Positions 1-12,853 of a stretch of 64,000 bases of DNA are shown here, one piece after another; the first letter of the stretch is position 1; every line of letters begins with the position of its first letter. The DNA is taken from NCBI RefSeq assembly GCF_045679555.1, contig NC_092122.1, forward strand, positions 8,117,003 through 8,181,002, in the 5' to 3' direction. Position numbers and translations under genes: made by a program. The notes under the pieces are model-generated. The model was not told the origin of the DNA, did not search any database, and was given only the letters and a program-made list of their open reading frames with translations. Source of the DNA: Salvelinus alpinus (lineage: Eukaryota; Chordata; Actinopteri; Salmoniformes; Salmonidae).

Positions 1-2149
1 TGACCATCGTGTTCCCTCTGTGAGCTTTACTGGAAACAGTCCACCATGACCACCGTGTTACCTCTGTGAGCTTTACTGGAAACAGTCCACCGTGACCATC
101 GTGTTCCCTCTGTGAGCTTTACTGGAAACAGTCCACCATGACCACCGTGTTACCTCTGTGAGCTTTACTGGAAACAGTCCACCGTGACCACCGTGTTCCC
201 TCTGTGAGCTTTACTGGAAACAGTCCACCGTGACCATCGTGTTCCCTCTGTGAGCTTTACTGGAAACAGTCCACCATGACCACCGTGTTACCTCTGTGAG
301 CTTTACTGGAAACAGTCCACCGTGACCACCGTGTTCCCTCTGTGAGCTTTACTGGAAACAGTCCACCGTGACCACCGTGTTCCCTCTGTGAGCTTTACTG
401 GAAACAGTCCACCATGACCACCGTGTTCCCTCTGTGAGCTTTACTGGAAACAGTCCACCGTGACCATCGTGTTCCCTCTGTGAGCTTTACTGGAAACAGT
501 CCACCGTGACCACCGTGTTCCCTCTGTGAGCTTTACTGGAAACAGTCCACCATGACCACCGTGTTCCCTCTCTGAGCTTTACTGGAAACAGTCCACCGTG
601 ACCACCGTGTTCACTCTGTGAGCTTTACTGGAAACAGTCCACCGTGACCACTGTGTTCCCTCTGTGAGCTTTACTGGAAGCAGTCCACCATGACCACCGT
701 GTTCCCTCTGTGAGCTTTACTGGAAACAGTCCACCATGACCACCGTGTTCTTTCTGTGAGCTTTACTGGAAACAGTCCACCGTGACCACCGTGTTCCCTC
801 TGTGAGCTTTACTGGAAACAGTCCACCGTGACCACTGTGTTCCCTCTGTGAGCTTTACTGGAAACAGTCCAACATGACCACCGTGTTCCTTCTGTGAGCT
901 TTACTGGAAACAGTCCACCATGACCACCGTGTTCCCTCTGTGAGCTTTACTGGAAACAGTCCACCATGACCACCGTGTTCCCTCTGTGAGCTTTACTGGA
1001 AACAGTCCACCATGACCACCGTGTTCCTTCTGTGAGCTTTACTGGAAACAGTCCACCGTGACCACCGTGTTCCCTCTGTGAGCTTTACTGGAAACAGTCC
1101 ACCGTGACCACTGTGTTCCCTCTGTGAGCTTTACTGGAAACAGTCCACCATGACCACCGTGTTCCTTCTGTGAACTTTACTGGAAACAGTCCACCGTGAC
1201 CATCGTGTTCCCTCTGTGAGCTTTACTGGAAACAGTCCACCGTGACCACCGTGTTCCCTCTGTGAGCTTTACTGGAAACAGTCCACCATGACCACCGTGT
1301 TCCCTCTGTGAGCTTTACTGGAAACAGTCCACCATGACCACCGTGTTCCCTCTGTGAGCTTTACTGGAAACAGTCCACCATGACCACCGTGTTCCCTCTG
1401 TGAGCTTTACTGGAAACAGTCCCCATGACCACCGTGTTCCTTCTGTGAGCTTTACTGGAAACAGTCCACCGTGACCACCGTGTTCCCTCTGTGAGCTTTA
1501 CTGGAAACAGTCCACCGTGACCACCGTGTTCCCTCTGTGAGCATTACTGGAAACAGTCCACCATGACCACCGTGTTCCCTCTGTGAGCTTTACTGGAAAC
1601 AGTCCACCATGACCACCGTGTTCCCTCTGTGAGCTTTACTGGAAACAGTCCACCATGACCACCGTGTTCCCTCTGTGAGCTTTACTGGAAACAGTCCACC
1701 GTGACCACCGTGTTCCCTCTGTGAGCTTTACTGGAAACAGTCCACCGTGACCACCGTGTTCCCTCTGTGAGCTTTACTGGAAACAGTCCACCGTGACCAC
1801 CATGTTCCCTCTGTGAGCTTTACTGGAAACAGTCCACCATGACCACCATGTTCCCTCTGTGAGCTTTACTGGAAACAGTCCACCATGACCACCGTGTTCC
1901 CTCTGTGAGCTTTACTGGAAACAGTCCACCGTGACCACCGTGTTCCCTCTGTGAGCTTTACTGGAAACAGTCCACCGTGACCATCGTGTTCCCTCTGTGA
2001 GCTTTACTGGAAACAGTCCACCATGACCACCGTGTTCCCTCTGTGAGCTTTACTGGAAACAGTCCACCATGACCACCGTGTTCCCTCTCTGAGCTTTACT
2101 GGAAACAGTCCACCGTGACCACCGTGTTCCCTCTCTGAGCTTTACTGGA
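1..2149. repeat. minisatellite, 46-bp unit, about 46.7 copies
   Basis: A tandem array runs off the left edge. The unit reads TGACCACCGTGTTCCCTCTG, then TGAGCTTTACTGGAAACAGT, then CCACCG, which is 46 bases. Copies differ mostly by C/T or G/A changes at CpG positions (CACCG to CACCA, CCACCG to CCATCG or CCACTG), as expected from deamination of methylated CpG. A few copies carry other changes, and one near 1417 is shorter. Each unit contains ACTG-GAAA-CAGT, a short perfect stem with a GAAA loop. The array stops abruptly in mid-unit at about 2149. No reading frame is conserved through it. Confidence 0.97.
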
Positions 2150-2792
2150 TGAAAGGGAAAAAGAGAGACTTTGTCATAAATGATTCATCATAGCATGCTC
2201 TGCTTTCATCATGGTAGTGTTGTGCTAGACAGTCAGTTTCATTTCATGGGAATGTACAAGCCTGATTGTTAATTATCAACTCAAGCACCTAACAAGATCT
2301 CCTCAGCGTACAGGTAGCAGGAGTCAGTGATTCTAAGCACTATCAAGTGTTTATGCTAGATATTTCCCTGAGCCAAATTTAAACCTGAATTTAAACCAAC
2401 ATTCTCTAATTCAGACATTAACCTAGTGACAGTCTGCCTTCTGCTTTACGTCTTAAGTAATTTTGTTAGTTCTAAAACATGATGTAATTGACTCCTGGTG
2501 TAATATAATCATTAGGTAATTGAGTTCTTCAGAAGGCCTGGTATAATCTAATAGCCATTGGTTAACAACGGGACAGGACCCAGAAGGACCAGCCTTGGCA
2601 ATAAGATCTACTGACAGCTTGATGTTAATCAGCCTGCTCCGCAGTAGCCCATTAGATTGGTTTTGAAGGGAGGTATATTTAGGCTCCGCTCATGTTATTT
2701 ATTTACTTTGGGAACGTAACGTACACTCACTCCATCCAGGAATTGGTGCATTAATTTGTTCATTGGAAGTAGTTTTCAAAGAGTAGGTTATA
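2150..2792. other. unannotated intronic sequence
   Basis: This is AT-rich single-copy-looking sequence between the minisatellite and the foldback element. I see no open reading frame, repeat or motif that I can support. Confidence 0.5.
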
Positions 2793-3544
2793 GTACCATG
2801 TAGTACAGTGAGCTCCAAAAGTATTGGGACAGTGACAATTCTTTTGATTTGGCTCTGTTCTCCAGCACTTTGAAATGATACAATTACCACAAGGTTAAAA
2901 TGCATGCTGTCAACTTTAATTTGAGGGTATTTTGTGTTTCAGATGATTTTGTGTTCAGTAGAAATAAATGGTCAATTATGTATTGTGTCATTTTGGAGTC
3001 GCTTTTATTGTAAATAAGAATATAGTAGTTTTCTAAACACTTGTACATTAATGTGGATGCTACCATGATTACAGATAGTCCTGAATTAATCGTGAATAAT
3101 GATGAGTGAGAATGTTACAGATGCACAAATATCATACCCCCAAGACATGCTAACCTCTCACCATTACCATAACAGGGGAGGTTAGCATTTTTGTGGGGGT
3201 ACACAACTTTCTCACAACGCACAACTCACTACTTTCTCACCCATCATTATTCACGATTCATTCAGGATTATCCGTAATCATGGTAACATCCACATTAATG
3301 TAGAAGTGTTTAGAAACATATTCTACAATAAAAGAGACTCCAAGATGACACAATACATAATTGACCATTTATTTCTACTGAACACAAAATCATCTGAAAC
3401 ACAAAATACCCTCAAATTAAAGTTGACAGCATGCATTTTAACCTTGTGGTAATTGTATCATTTCAAAGTGCTGGAGAACAGAGCCAAATCAAAAGAATTG
3501 TCACTGTCCCAATACTTTTGGAGCTCACTGTACTACATGGTACA
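2793..3544. mobile_element. foldback element with ~350-bp inverted arms
   Basis: The left arm starts GTACCATGTAGTACAGTGAG at 2793, and its reverse complement ends the element at 3544. The two arms match over most of their length, including the block containing TATTGGGACAGTGAC and the block around TTGACCATTTATTTCTAC, with a short centre near 3150-3200. Open frames appearing on opposite strands at 2699-2905 and 3431-3628 translate identically over their first part only because of this symmetry; they are not genes. This looks like a non-autonomous foldback DNA transposon. A related copy lies at 40006-40690. Confidence 0.85.
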
Positions 3545-3832
3545 TTATTTACCATTTATTTCTGTTGGGCACAAAATCATCTGAAACACAACCAAAACAA
3601 ACAGCAAATGCATCCAACAAATGTGTAGAGTTACAAGCTTGATATAGTCATTGTGTGCTAGGAATATGGGACCAAATACTACAGTTTTGACTACTTTAAT
3701 ACACATTTAAGTGACATTGTCCCAATACCTGACAGTCTCCACTTGTATCATTTCAAATCCAAAGTGCTGGAGTACAGAGCCAAAATAACTTCAAATGGGT
3801 CACTGTCCCAATACTTTTGGAGCTCACTGTAT
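3545..3832. mobile_element. second terminal half of the same foldback family
   Basis: Directly after the right end at 3544, sequence of the same family continues. It resembles the interior of the copy at 40006-40690 (GGAATATGGGACCAAATACT, AAACAAACAGCAAATGCATC) and ends in a second copy of the terminal motif CACTGTCCCAATACTTTTGG at about 3832. The locus therefore has one left end and two right ends, suggesting a nested insertion or a deletion derivative. Confidence 0.7.
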
Positions 3833-6285
3833 ACGTACTGTGTTGTATGTTTACAGAGCTACTTCATTTAGCAAACTCAATCTCAAATGGAGAGAGAGAG
3901 AGAGAGATGGAGAGAGTATAAGGCCAGGGAGGAAGTGATGAGGGAATATCAGTAACTGTTAAGAGTGCTTGAAGTGAGCGTTTTCCATTTCCTGTGTAAA
4001 GTGCACCAGTGTCTGGGAGGAGCTGGGTAGAGTAAACAGGCTATCTACACCTCTCTGCTATACATTCCTCTATCTAAGCCTGTAAAGCCTCCCTCACTCT
4101 ATAGCTATACATTACACACACATTACATCATGCCACATACACACACCTGTATCTATGTCTGCCCCTTATTCCTCTCTGCTATACATATTACACACACACC
4201 TTTGTGGCCCTAACCCGCCTACAGTACTGCTGTGTTGTCGACTATATTCTCACCAACAGCATTTTCCTAAATCCATCCGTCTCGCCATCCTTTAACTTGG
4301 TCCAATAGTCTTTATATTGTTCAACCCTAGGCTATCAGTGATAGTGTAATGAGCTTGTTGTGCTACATTGTCTCTCTGCTTGTCTCTGTTCTTGCATTGA
4401 GAGATGAATGATTCATGTGTGACCCTTGTGAAGGGGGTTTTAAAATGGGGAAGGGTTTTATGGTCACGCGTTGGACGCAAGGACTGTTTAAAGGGGAAGT
4501 AGGGGGAAGGGTTTTGCGGTTGATTGTAAATATGATGATAAATTCAGCGTGCATTAGCAATGCAGTCAGGCAAAATCAGAAACGCCCGACGCTCAACGCC
4601 CATGATGTCATACACAAACAACCAATGGGATGTGTCCTTCTCTAGCTTGACAGAGTATACTGTATATAATCAAGTTGTCCCTAGACGCTGATCCCAGGTC
4701 AGTTTTCTGTTCTAAGGCCCCATGGTTAATTTTAGAATGTGTGGGAAGGTAAGCTGATCCTAGAACAGTGTCCAAGAGCCACTGCTACCTGGATCTTACC
4801 TTGACAGGAAGCAAATGGATCCATGTCTGCATGTCTATGCTAAAGCATTAGTGTGAGTTACGGTATAGCTACTGACCGTCTATCATTGACTCTCAGAGCG
4901 AGGAGAATGACTTAGGTCTATTAGGAAAGAGCATTAGCCCACTGCATTATGTCTTGACCACTGTAGGGTATAGTGTAGTTGGCTGGGAATCTATCCCTCA
5001 TCTGATCATGCTGCTATTGTGCAGAATTATCTAAAATACTGAAATGCTAAGAGAACCTTTTCTGCACACTTACTGTAGTGTGTTAGTGAATCTTTTCAGT
5101 TTATTTTGGGCAATTCACTCTGGGCAAAAAAATAAGTGAGGCCTACTTTGACTGAATGGCTAAAGTCTCACAGACCTTTCAAACCCCAGAGTGGAGGAAG
5201 TCCCTTATCGGTAGGCTAACTTTTCTTCAACAGCTACTGTAGCTGGCCTGCTTCCAAGTGGCAACCTATTCCCTGCATAGTGCACTACTTTTGACCGGAG
5301 CCCTTTAGGGTGCCATCTGCCTCTCTCATTAAATGATGGATTCTTCCTCTTGGTCACATGTTCACAGGCACCTAAGAGACAGCTGGTAAAACCTCTGGAT
5401 GCCTGATGTCAGTCTGTATTACTCACATAGAGCACAGGGATAGGCTGAATAATTCAACAATATGAGGCTGTGGCTCTCCCATAATTAACCCTTAGACTCC
5501 TGAGAGGGTGGCTGAGAGCAGTATCTCATAAGTGTTCCTAGAGTGGTTGTTGATGTAGTGGTTGGAGGGAAGGGGGGAGACGATGTGACCTGACTGAAAG
5601 ATTCCGTCCATCCCTCCAGACACATCTCAGAATACCATCCATGCATGATAGAACACCATCATATTACACGCACGCGACACACACACGGGCATGTTCCCCC
5701 CGAGGTGGAGACTAGCGAGGAAGCAGAACAGAGACACAGAGAGATCGCCCTCTCACTATCAGTTAAACGTGTTGTGTTCAAGCTGGGTTAGAGCAAAATC
5801 TACCCACCCTGCCTATCTCCTGTTCTATTCCTGGTCCTGTCCACCCAACCCAAGGTTATCTTCCAGAGAGGGTGTACTTCAAAAGGCCTGTGTTCTGTGC
5901 TGTGCTGCAGTGGGGCTCCTTCTTCAAAGAGCACTGAGTCTCCCACGTCTGCAGCCCTCCTGGGCCCTGTATTGATTAGTATCTGTTTAAGGCTGCTGAG
6001 CCATGTGCTGCTAACCCTTAGCTAGCGAACTCTCTAACTCAGCTAATCAGGACACAGTGAGAGGGGCATACAAACCGGGCATGCGGTAAGGATAAGGTGT
6101 ATTGTGCTGATTGATTCTGAGGCTCATGCACAGTGTTTGATGAGAGTTAACCTGCAAAAACACCTCATATGATAGATAGGTCATTTCTTCATGGGCTGTG
6201 TTGCGTGATTACCTGTGGACTTATGGGGGTTTGATGGGGAGGAGATGGATACAGTACATAACTGTGTGTATGCGAGGCGCAGGCA
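3833..6285. other. intronic sequence, only small repeat fragments seen
   Basis: There is a short GA-rich tract at about 3890-3920 and a fragment of the common salmonid TAGTGCACTACTTTTGACC repeat at about 5263-5315. Reading frames such as 5691-5975 are compositionally unremarkable, have no flanking splice signals of note, and match no family I know. I see no gene here. Confidence 0.5.
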
Positions 6286-6287
6286 TA

Positions 6288-7905
6288 CAGTCGAAGTCGA
6301 AAGTTTACATACACCTTAGCCAAATGCATTTAAACTCAGTTTTTCACAATTCCTGACATTGAATACAAGTAAAAATTCCCTGTCTTAGGTCAGTTAGGAT
6401 CACCACTTTATTTTAAGAATGTGAAATGTCAGAATAATAGTAGAGAGAATGAATTATTTCAGCTTTTATTTCTTTCATCACATTCCCAGTGGGTCAGAAG
6501 TTTACATACACTCAATTAGTATTTGGTAGCATTGCCTTTAAATTGATCAACTTGGGTCAAACGTTTCGGGTAGCCTTCCACAAGCTTCCCACAATAAGTT
6601 GGGTGAATTGTGGCCCATTCCTCCTGACAGAGCTGGTGTAACTGAGTCAGGTTTGTAGGCCTCCTTGCTCGCACACGCTTTTTCAGTTCTGCCCACAAAT
6701 TTTCTATAGGACTGAGGTCGGGGCTTTGGGATGGTCACTCCAATACCTTGACTTTGTTGTCCTTGAGCCATTTTGCCCCAACTTTGGAAGTATGCTTGGG
6801 GTCATTGTCCATTTGGAAGACCCATTTGCAACCAAGCATTACTTCCTGACTGATGCCTTGAGATGTTGCTTCAATATATCAACATAATTTTCCTACCTTA
6901 TGATGCCATCTATTTTGTGAAGTGCACCAGTCCCTCCTGCAACAAAGCACCCCCACAACATGATGTTGCCACCCCCGTGCTTCACGGTTGGGATGGTGTT
7001 CTTCGGCTTGCAAGCCTCCCCCTTTTTCCTCCAAACATAACGATGGTCATTATGGCCAAACAGTTCTATTTGTCTTTCATCAGACCAGAGGACATTTCTC
7101 CAAAAAGTACGATCTTTGTCCCCATGTGCAGTTGCAAAACGTAGTCTGGCTTTTATATGGCGGTTTTGGAGCAGCGGCTTCTTCCTTGCTGCCCAGCCTT
7201 TCAGGTTATGTCGATATAGGACTTGTTTTATTGTGGATATAGATACTTTTGTACCTGTTTCCTCCAGCACATTCACAAGGTTATTTGCTGCTGTTCTGGT
7301 ATTGATTTGCACTTTTCGCACCAAAGTACGTTCATCTCTAGAAGACAGAACGCATCTCCTTCCTGAACGGTATGACGGCTGCGTGGTCCCATGGTGTTTA
7401 TACTTGCGTACTATTGTTTGTACAGATGAACGTGGTACCTTCAGGCGTTTGGAAATTTCTCCCAAGGATGAACCAGACTTGTGGAGGTCTACAATTTTTT
7501 TTCTGAGGTCATGGCTGATTTCTTTTGATTTTCCCATGATGTCAAGCAAAGAGGTATTGAGTTTGAAGGTAGGCCTTGAAATACATCCACAGGTACACCC
7601 CCAATTGACTCAAATGATGTCAATTAGCCTATCAGAAGCTTCTAAAGCCATGACATTATTTTTTGGAATTTCCAAGCTGTTTAAAGGCACAGTCAACTTA
7701 GTGTATGTAAACTTCTGACCCACTGGAATTGTCATACAGTGAATTATAAGTGAAATAATCTGTCAACGATTGTTGGGAAAATTACTTGTGTCATGCACAA
7801 AGTAGATGTCCTAACCGACTTGGCAAAACATTAGTTTGTTATCAAGAAATTTGTGGAGTTGTTGAAAAACGAGTTTTAATGACTCCAACCTAAACTTCCG
7901 ACTTT
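6288..7905 (-). mobile_element. Tc1-like transposon, Sleeping Beauty-related, copy 1
   Basis: The left inverted repeat begins CAGTCGAAGTCGAAAGTTTA after a TA at 6286-6287. The right end is TTTTAATGACTCCAACC followed by ACTTCCGACTT, and it is cut short by the neighbouring element at 7906. The interior encodes a decayed transposase on the minus strand. Terminal sequences and protein match the salmonid Tc1-like family from which the synthetic Sleeping Beauty element was derived (established knowledge). The copy is inactive because of its broken transposase and truncated right end. Confidence 0.93.
6516..7549 (-). pseudogene. decayed Tc1-like transposase (copy 1)
   Basis: Reading from about 7537 on the minus strand, the protein starts [20 protein letters not shown] and continues with the paired DNA-binding region ([20 protein letters not shown]) and the first catalytic block around WSDE. 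An in-frame stop at 6893-6895 falls just after the KIDGI block, where related elements encode lysine. The C-terminal part, with [13 protein letters not shown] and ending GNATKY, survives only in pieces in two frames down to 6516. The family length is about 340 aa, and no full-length product can be made. Confidence 0.9.
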
Positions 7906-8480
<575 letters not shown>

Positions 8481-9980
8481 ATGTACAGTGCAATGTCTAC
8501 AGAATGAATTATATTTGAATCCCCACACCACTCCACCCCTCCCTCCAGCCCACCTCCTGTCGCCCAGAGGGGGGGGGGGATCAGCTATAGTTTTAATACT
8601 CCCATCCAGAGGTCCTCCACTGTCACTGTGTCATCGACCGACCAGGCAGAAAAAAGTCAATTAACTAACAGTGATATGTCCTTCATATCGATCGAACTGG
8701 GCCCCATGCTGTGAGTTTAGTGTGAGGTCACTAAGATATGACAGCCGCTGTCACCAACCCTTGTCCTGGGAGAGCTATAGGAAGTGCAGGTATTTGTTCC
8801 AGCCCAGCACCCTGATTCATGCATTCCATAATTATCAAGACCTTAGTTACAGTAGTTGAATCAGGTGGGTTTTAGAGCTGGGCTGGAATGAAATCCTGCA
8901 TTGTACATACTAGGGGGTAGAAGAGAGGCTGTGTATCTAACAGGAGTGTGTGTGTCCAGGGCTGGAGACCAGTGTTTCTCTCCACAGGTGGAGTTACACT
9001 CTGCTGGTCTGTATTAGTCTTGCACAGATCAGATGGCTCCTGACAGATCCACGATGGCGTGAAATGGAGAGTTTAACAGGGTGTCACTGTGCCAGAGCAT
9101 AGCCCTGTGTGAGCTCCAAGAGCTCCTAATGATGACATCACCCCTGTTAATGAGTGGGCCAGCTGAGTCCATCTGAGGGAGAGGGGACGGTGAAAGGGTA
9201 CTGTCTATCCATTATAAAGAGAAAGAAAGAGAACCGGAGAGGGAAGAGAGGGAGAGAGGAGAGACAGGGCAGTATGGTGAATCCGTCTACAGTCTTGGGA
9301 AAGGGCTTCTGTGAGAATGGTTGCTGAATACTGATGTGTGTATGTGTGAGTGTCCACTTAGGTAACGTAGATAAAAAATAAAGCGTATAGGTCACGTTCA
9401 TTCGACCCCTTTGGCTGATGTGTGTTGTTTGGTGTGTTGATACCACAGCAGAAAGCTCTGTGACTCCTTGGCACTGGCAGTCCACAACACTGGCTAGCTC
9501 TACAGGGAAGGACAGTGTGAGAAACTCAGAGGTACGGCCCATTAGTATTCGGTTAGAGTAGTTGTCTAAAGACACAAAGGGGAGGAAAAAAGGAGAGATA
9601 AAGAGAAATGGAAGAGAGCGGGAGAAAGAGGGAAATATATATAGAGAGAGGGGAAAAGACAAGTGATAGAAGGAGACGGTGAAAACAGGCAAAGTGCAAG
9701 AAACAATTTCAAAATGCTAATATTTCTCCCATTCTTCTCTGTCAGGCTGGCCGTGAGAGGTAGAAAGAGAGAGGTTGGGAGAATGTAAAATAGTCTGTTG
9801 TTATAGTAATCATTAAAAGCTACTTTCCCTGCCATCCTTTCTGTCAGACCGTGGTGTCCTATGAGACTATAAAGACTGAGAGGTGCTCTGTCAGAGGAGC
9901 AGACAGTCTGTCTCTTTCTCTGCCGCCGTCTGGTGGCTCCCTCCGCAGGGTGTGGTCTCGCAGTCAGTCTGCGTGGTCCA
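8481..9980. other. intronic sequence, no gene seen
   Basis: The stretch contains a G run at about 8570 and purine-rich tracts (GAGAGAGG-type) at about 9220-9260 and 9580-9670. The 181- and 152-aa minus-strand frames here are rich in Ser, Pro, Leu and Phe because they translate these pyrimidine-rich complements. I give them no coding status. Confidence 0.5.
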
Positions 9981-9984
9981 GTCC

Positions 9985-10075
9985 CGTGTGGCGCGAACTC
10001 GGGACCTCTGCCTCCCAAACACATCCTCCCTCAAGTGTCTTAGCTGATCACGCCACCTCAAAAGCCAGCTAATGA
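9985..10075 (-). repeat. tRNA-derived SINE-like fragment
   Basis: On the minus strand the sequence reads GGTGGCGTGATCAGCTAAG, which is like a tRNA A box. It is followed about 35 bases later by GGTCCCGAGTTCGCGCC, which is like a B box. The spacing fits a tRNA head. No flanking target duplication was identified, so this is a probable decayed SINE head. Confidence 0.4.
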
Positions 10076-10950
10076 GGTGACGCAAGCGGGACCTTTCTTT
10101 CTTTTACAGCGTTACACCTTCGTTTGCATGAGGAGGGCCAAGGGCTGGTGGACATTGGGTCCAGAGTGACAGCTTTCTGTCTGCAAGCTGTGTAGAGACT
10201 TCTGTACCTGGATAGACACGGCTTGGGCTGTTCTGAGGAGGCCAGGGGACCTTGGGTACGACAGGAACAGGTCGATATATGTCAGCCATTACTCCTTAAT
10301 ACTGCGCTGTGCTCTGGGTGTTCACAGAGATGTTGCACAGCCAGGAGCATGGATAATGGAGGAGCACCATTTTCACCACCCACTTACCCAGATCAGAGTG
10401 CTGACCTCTGCCAGCTTGTGAGAGCGTGGTTCACTAAGTTGGGTCACCTGCAAGAAGAGGTTGGGTAGAAATCCGGGCAGCGACATGGTGGAGGATTCCT
10501 CCATAGAGTCCACCAGGCTGCTGCAGCACGTCCATTCTGCACTACCACGCTTGTTGAGAGAGATTCTGGGGATTAAGCAGAGACTGGACCGCCGGGGGAA
10601 CACCAGGAGGGTGAGGGAAATGATCCTATAGTTCAAGACTCCGGAGCTGGGGGCCTTTTGCACAGCCAGGAAAAAAGGCTCTGTCTGCGGTGGCTGTGAT
10701 GGTGGCTAAGAAAGAGCATCTGCATGGGCTGAGGGCTACAGGGTGGCCGGGGGATTTGGGACCCGGCTATTCTCTGAGAGGATGTTGGCGCTACCCTGTG
10801 TAAGCCACCGATAGAGAAGTGTACTGATGATCTACGGGGCTATCGCTAACAACAGATACGTGTCGCACCTTGATCCATCAGTGGGGGGGGTGTTTGTTCT
10901 GGAGGGGGGGGGGGGAGACAGTGCAGCATCTGTTGTTTTCTTGATCCAGG

Positions 10951-11612
10951 CTGTCCTTGGTGGTGATGTACAGGGCTAAGGTTGGGGTTGACTCTGTCCT
11001 TGGTGGGTGATGTACAGGGCTAAGGTTGGGGTTGACTCTGTCCTTGGTGGTGATGTACAGGGCTAAGGTTGGGGTTGACTCTGTCCTTGGTGGTGATGTA
11101 CAGGGCTAAGGTTGGGGTTGACTCTGTCCTTGGTGGGTGATGTACAGGGCTACGGTTGGGGTTGACTCTGTCCTTGGTGGGTGATGTACAGGGCTACGGT
11201 TGGGGTTGACTCTGTCCTTGGTGGTGATGTACAGGGCTAAGGTTGGGGTTGACTCTGTCCTTGGTGGGTGATGTACAGGGCTAAGGTTGGGGTTGACTCT
11301 GTCCTTGGTGGGTGATGTACAGGGCTAAGGTTGGGGTTGACTCTGTCCCTGGTGGGTGATGTACAGGGCTAAGGTTGGGGTTGACTCTGGACCTGGTGGG
11401 TGATGTACAGGGCTAAGGTTGGGGTTGACTCTGTCCTTGGTGGGTGATGTACAGGGCTAAGGTTGGGGTTGACTCTGTCCTTGGTGGGTGATGTACAGGG
11501 CTAAGGTTGGGGTTGACTCTGTCCTTGGTGGGTGATGTACAGGGCTAAGGTTGGGGTTGACTCTGTCCTTGGTGGGTGATGTACAGGGCTACGGTTGGGG
11601 TTGACTCTGGAC
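10951..11612. repeat. minisatellite, ~44-bp unit, ~15 copies
   Basis: The unit is CTGTCCTTGGTGGGTGATGT followed by ACAGGGCTAAGGTTGGGGTT and GACT. Copies vary between GGTGGTGATG and GGTGGGTGATG, between GGCTAAGG and GGCTACGG, and between GTCCTTGG and GGACCTGG. The array starts after a G-rich stretch (G runs at about 10886-10914). It does not preserve a reading frame. Confidence 0.96.
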
Positions 11613-12853
11613 CTACATGTTGGAAGGCCTAGGAAGGCGTAGCCAACAGGTGAAGGGACTGCCTAGTAAACTACCTGTTGGGGCAGATACAAATGGCAAT
11701 GTGGAAGACCAGGAAACATGAGATGCAGGGGCAGGGTGTACGGACCCCAGAGCTGTGCTGCTGGGGCTGGTGCGGGCTCGGCTCACACTGGAGCATGTAC
11801 AGTATATGGGGGCTGGTGAACCGTCTGGGGGACTTTGTAGGGGTGTGGGGCATCAGGGGAGTTCTATGTACAGTAGATGAGGAGTGGGATAAGTTAAAAT
11901 CTTCTAGGTACGTTAAAATGAAGTAACGTTTTTTTCTTTTAATGATGTAACTATTGGGCCAGTAAAGGTCTTAAAAAAAAAAAATTGCTCTCTAAGTTGA
12001 GCGGGTGATGGAGATGTCCCTAAGGTACTGTGCCAGGAGGATGTCTCTCTGAAAGTAGGACACAAAACAGTAAAACAAATGTCTTAGTGATACCTGAAGA
12101 GTACTGTAGGACTGTATGAGTGAGTGGCACAGATTTCTGGGGGCACAGATTTCTATGTAACACCTGGACTATGAGTGAGTGTAAGTGGTTAGAGACCTCT
12201 GAATGACAGGAACATCTGTCTGTGATGAGAACCAGCGTGAAGAAGTGGACTTAAACAGACCCAGTTTCCTGTCGCAATGTTATAATGACACACACACACA
12301 CACGTCACACACAAGTCACACAGACACTCACACACACACCTCAGACGCCACAGTCTGTTATTGTCTGTGGTATTGTTTACTTTCTGTCATATTGGAGATT
12401 CCAGGAAACGTCTCCAGTTGATCATCAATATATCGAGAGGCTAGTATCACTTCCATGGTATACGATGTAATCTAATGTCATCCCCTGTGCTTTCTCTCTT
12501 CTCTCTCTCTTTCTTGCTCTCTCTCTCTCACACACACTCTCTTTCTCTGAGACGAGGACAAACACAAAATAGAGCGACAGTGTGAGAGAAAGAGAGAGAG
12601 AAGAGAGAAAGCACAGGGGATGACATCAGATTACGTCTCAGACAGTCTGCCTCTCTGTGGAAACCAATACCAACCTGCGGGTTTGAACTGCCATGTTTTC
12701 AACCGGTTCCACCTTGTAGAGGGGCGGACTTCAGAACCAGCAGCTGCGGTTTGATCATTCCATCACTACTGTCACCACCATCTTTTGGATGAGGACCGTA
12801 GACTGTGTTTGACTGCTTGACCAGGCATCCCTGAGTGTGTCTGTCTGTTGGAA
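11613..12853. other. intronic sequence with CA-rich and CT/GA tracts
   Basis: Short CACACA clusters lie at 12287-12340. A CTCT-rich block at 12490-12545 faces a GAGA-rich block at 12570-12610 that together can pair as an imperfect inverted repeat (AAGCACAGGGGATGACAT at 12608-12625 complements ATGTCATCCCCTGTGCTT at 12474-12491). No coding sequence can be supported. Confidence 0.55.

Noticed and set aside
1-2149. Regular repeats resembling a CRISPR array
   Set aside because: There are no unique spacers between repeats; units are head-to-tail copies, and the genome is a vertebrate one.
9147-10024. Two overlapping long minus-strand frames rich in Ser, Leu, Phe and Pro
   Set aside because: They come from purine-rich tracts on the plus strand and show no motif.
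10484-10630. Short plus-strand frame MVEDSSIESTRLLQHVHSAL...
   Set aside because: It is only about 48 codons, with no partner exon or known family; possibly a relic of a mobile element, but not supportable.
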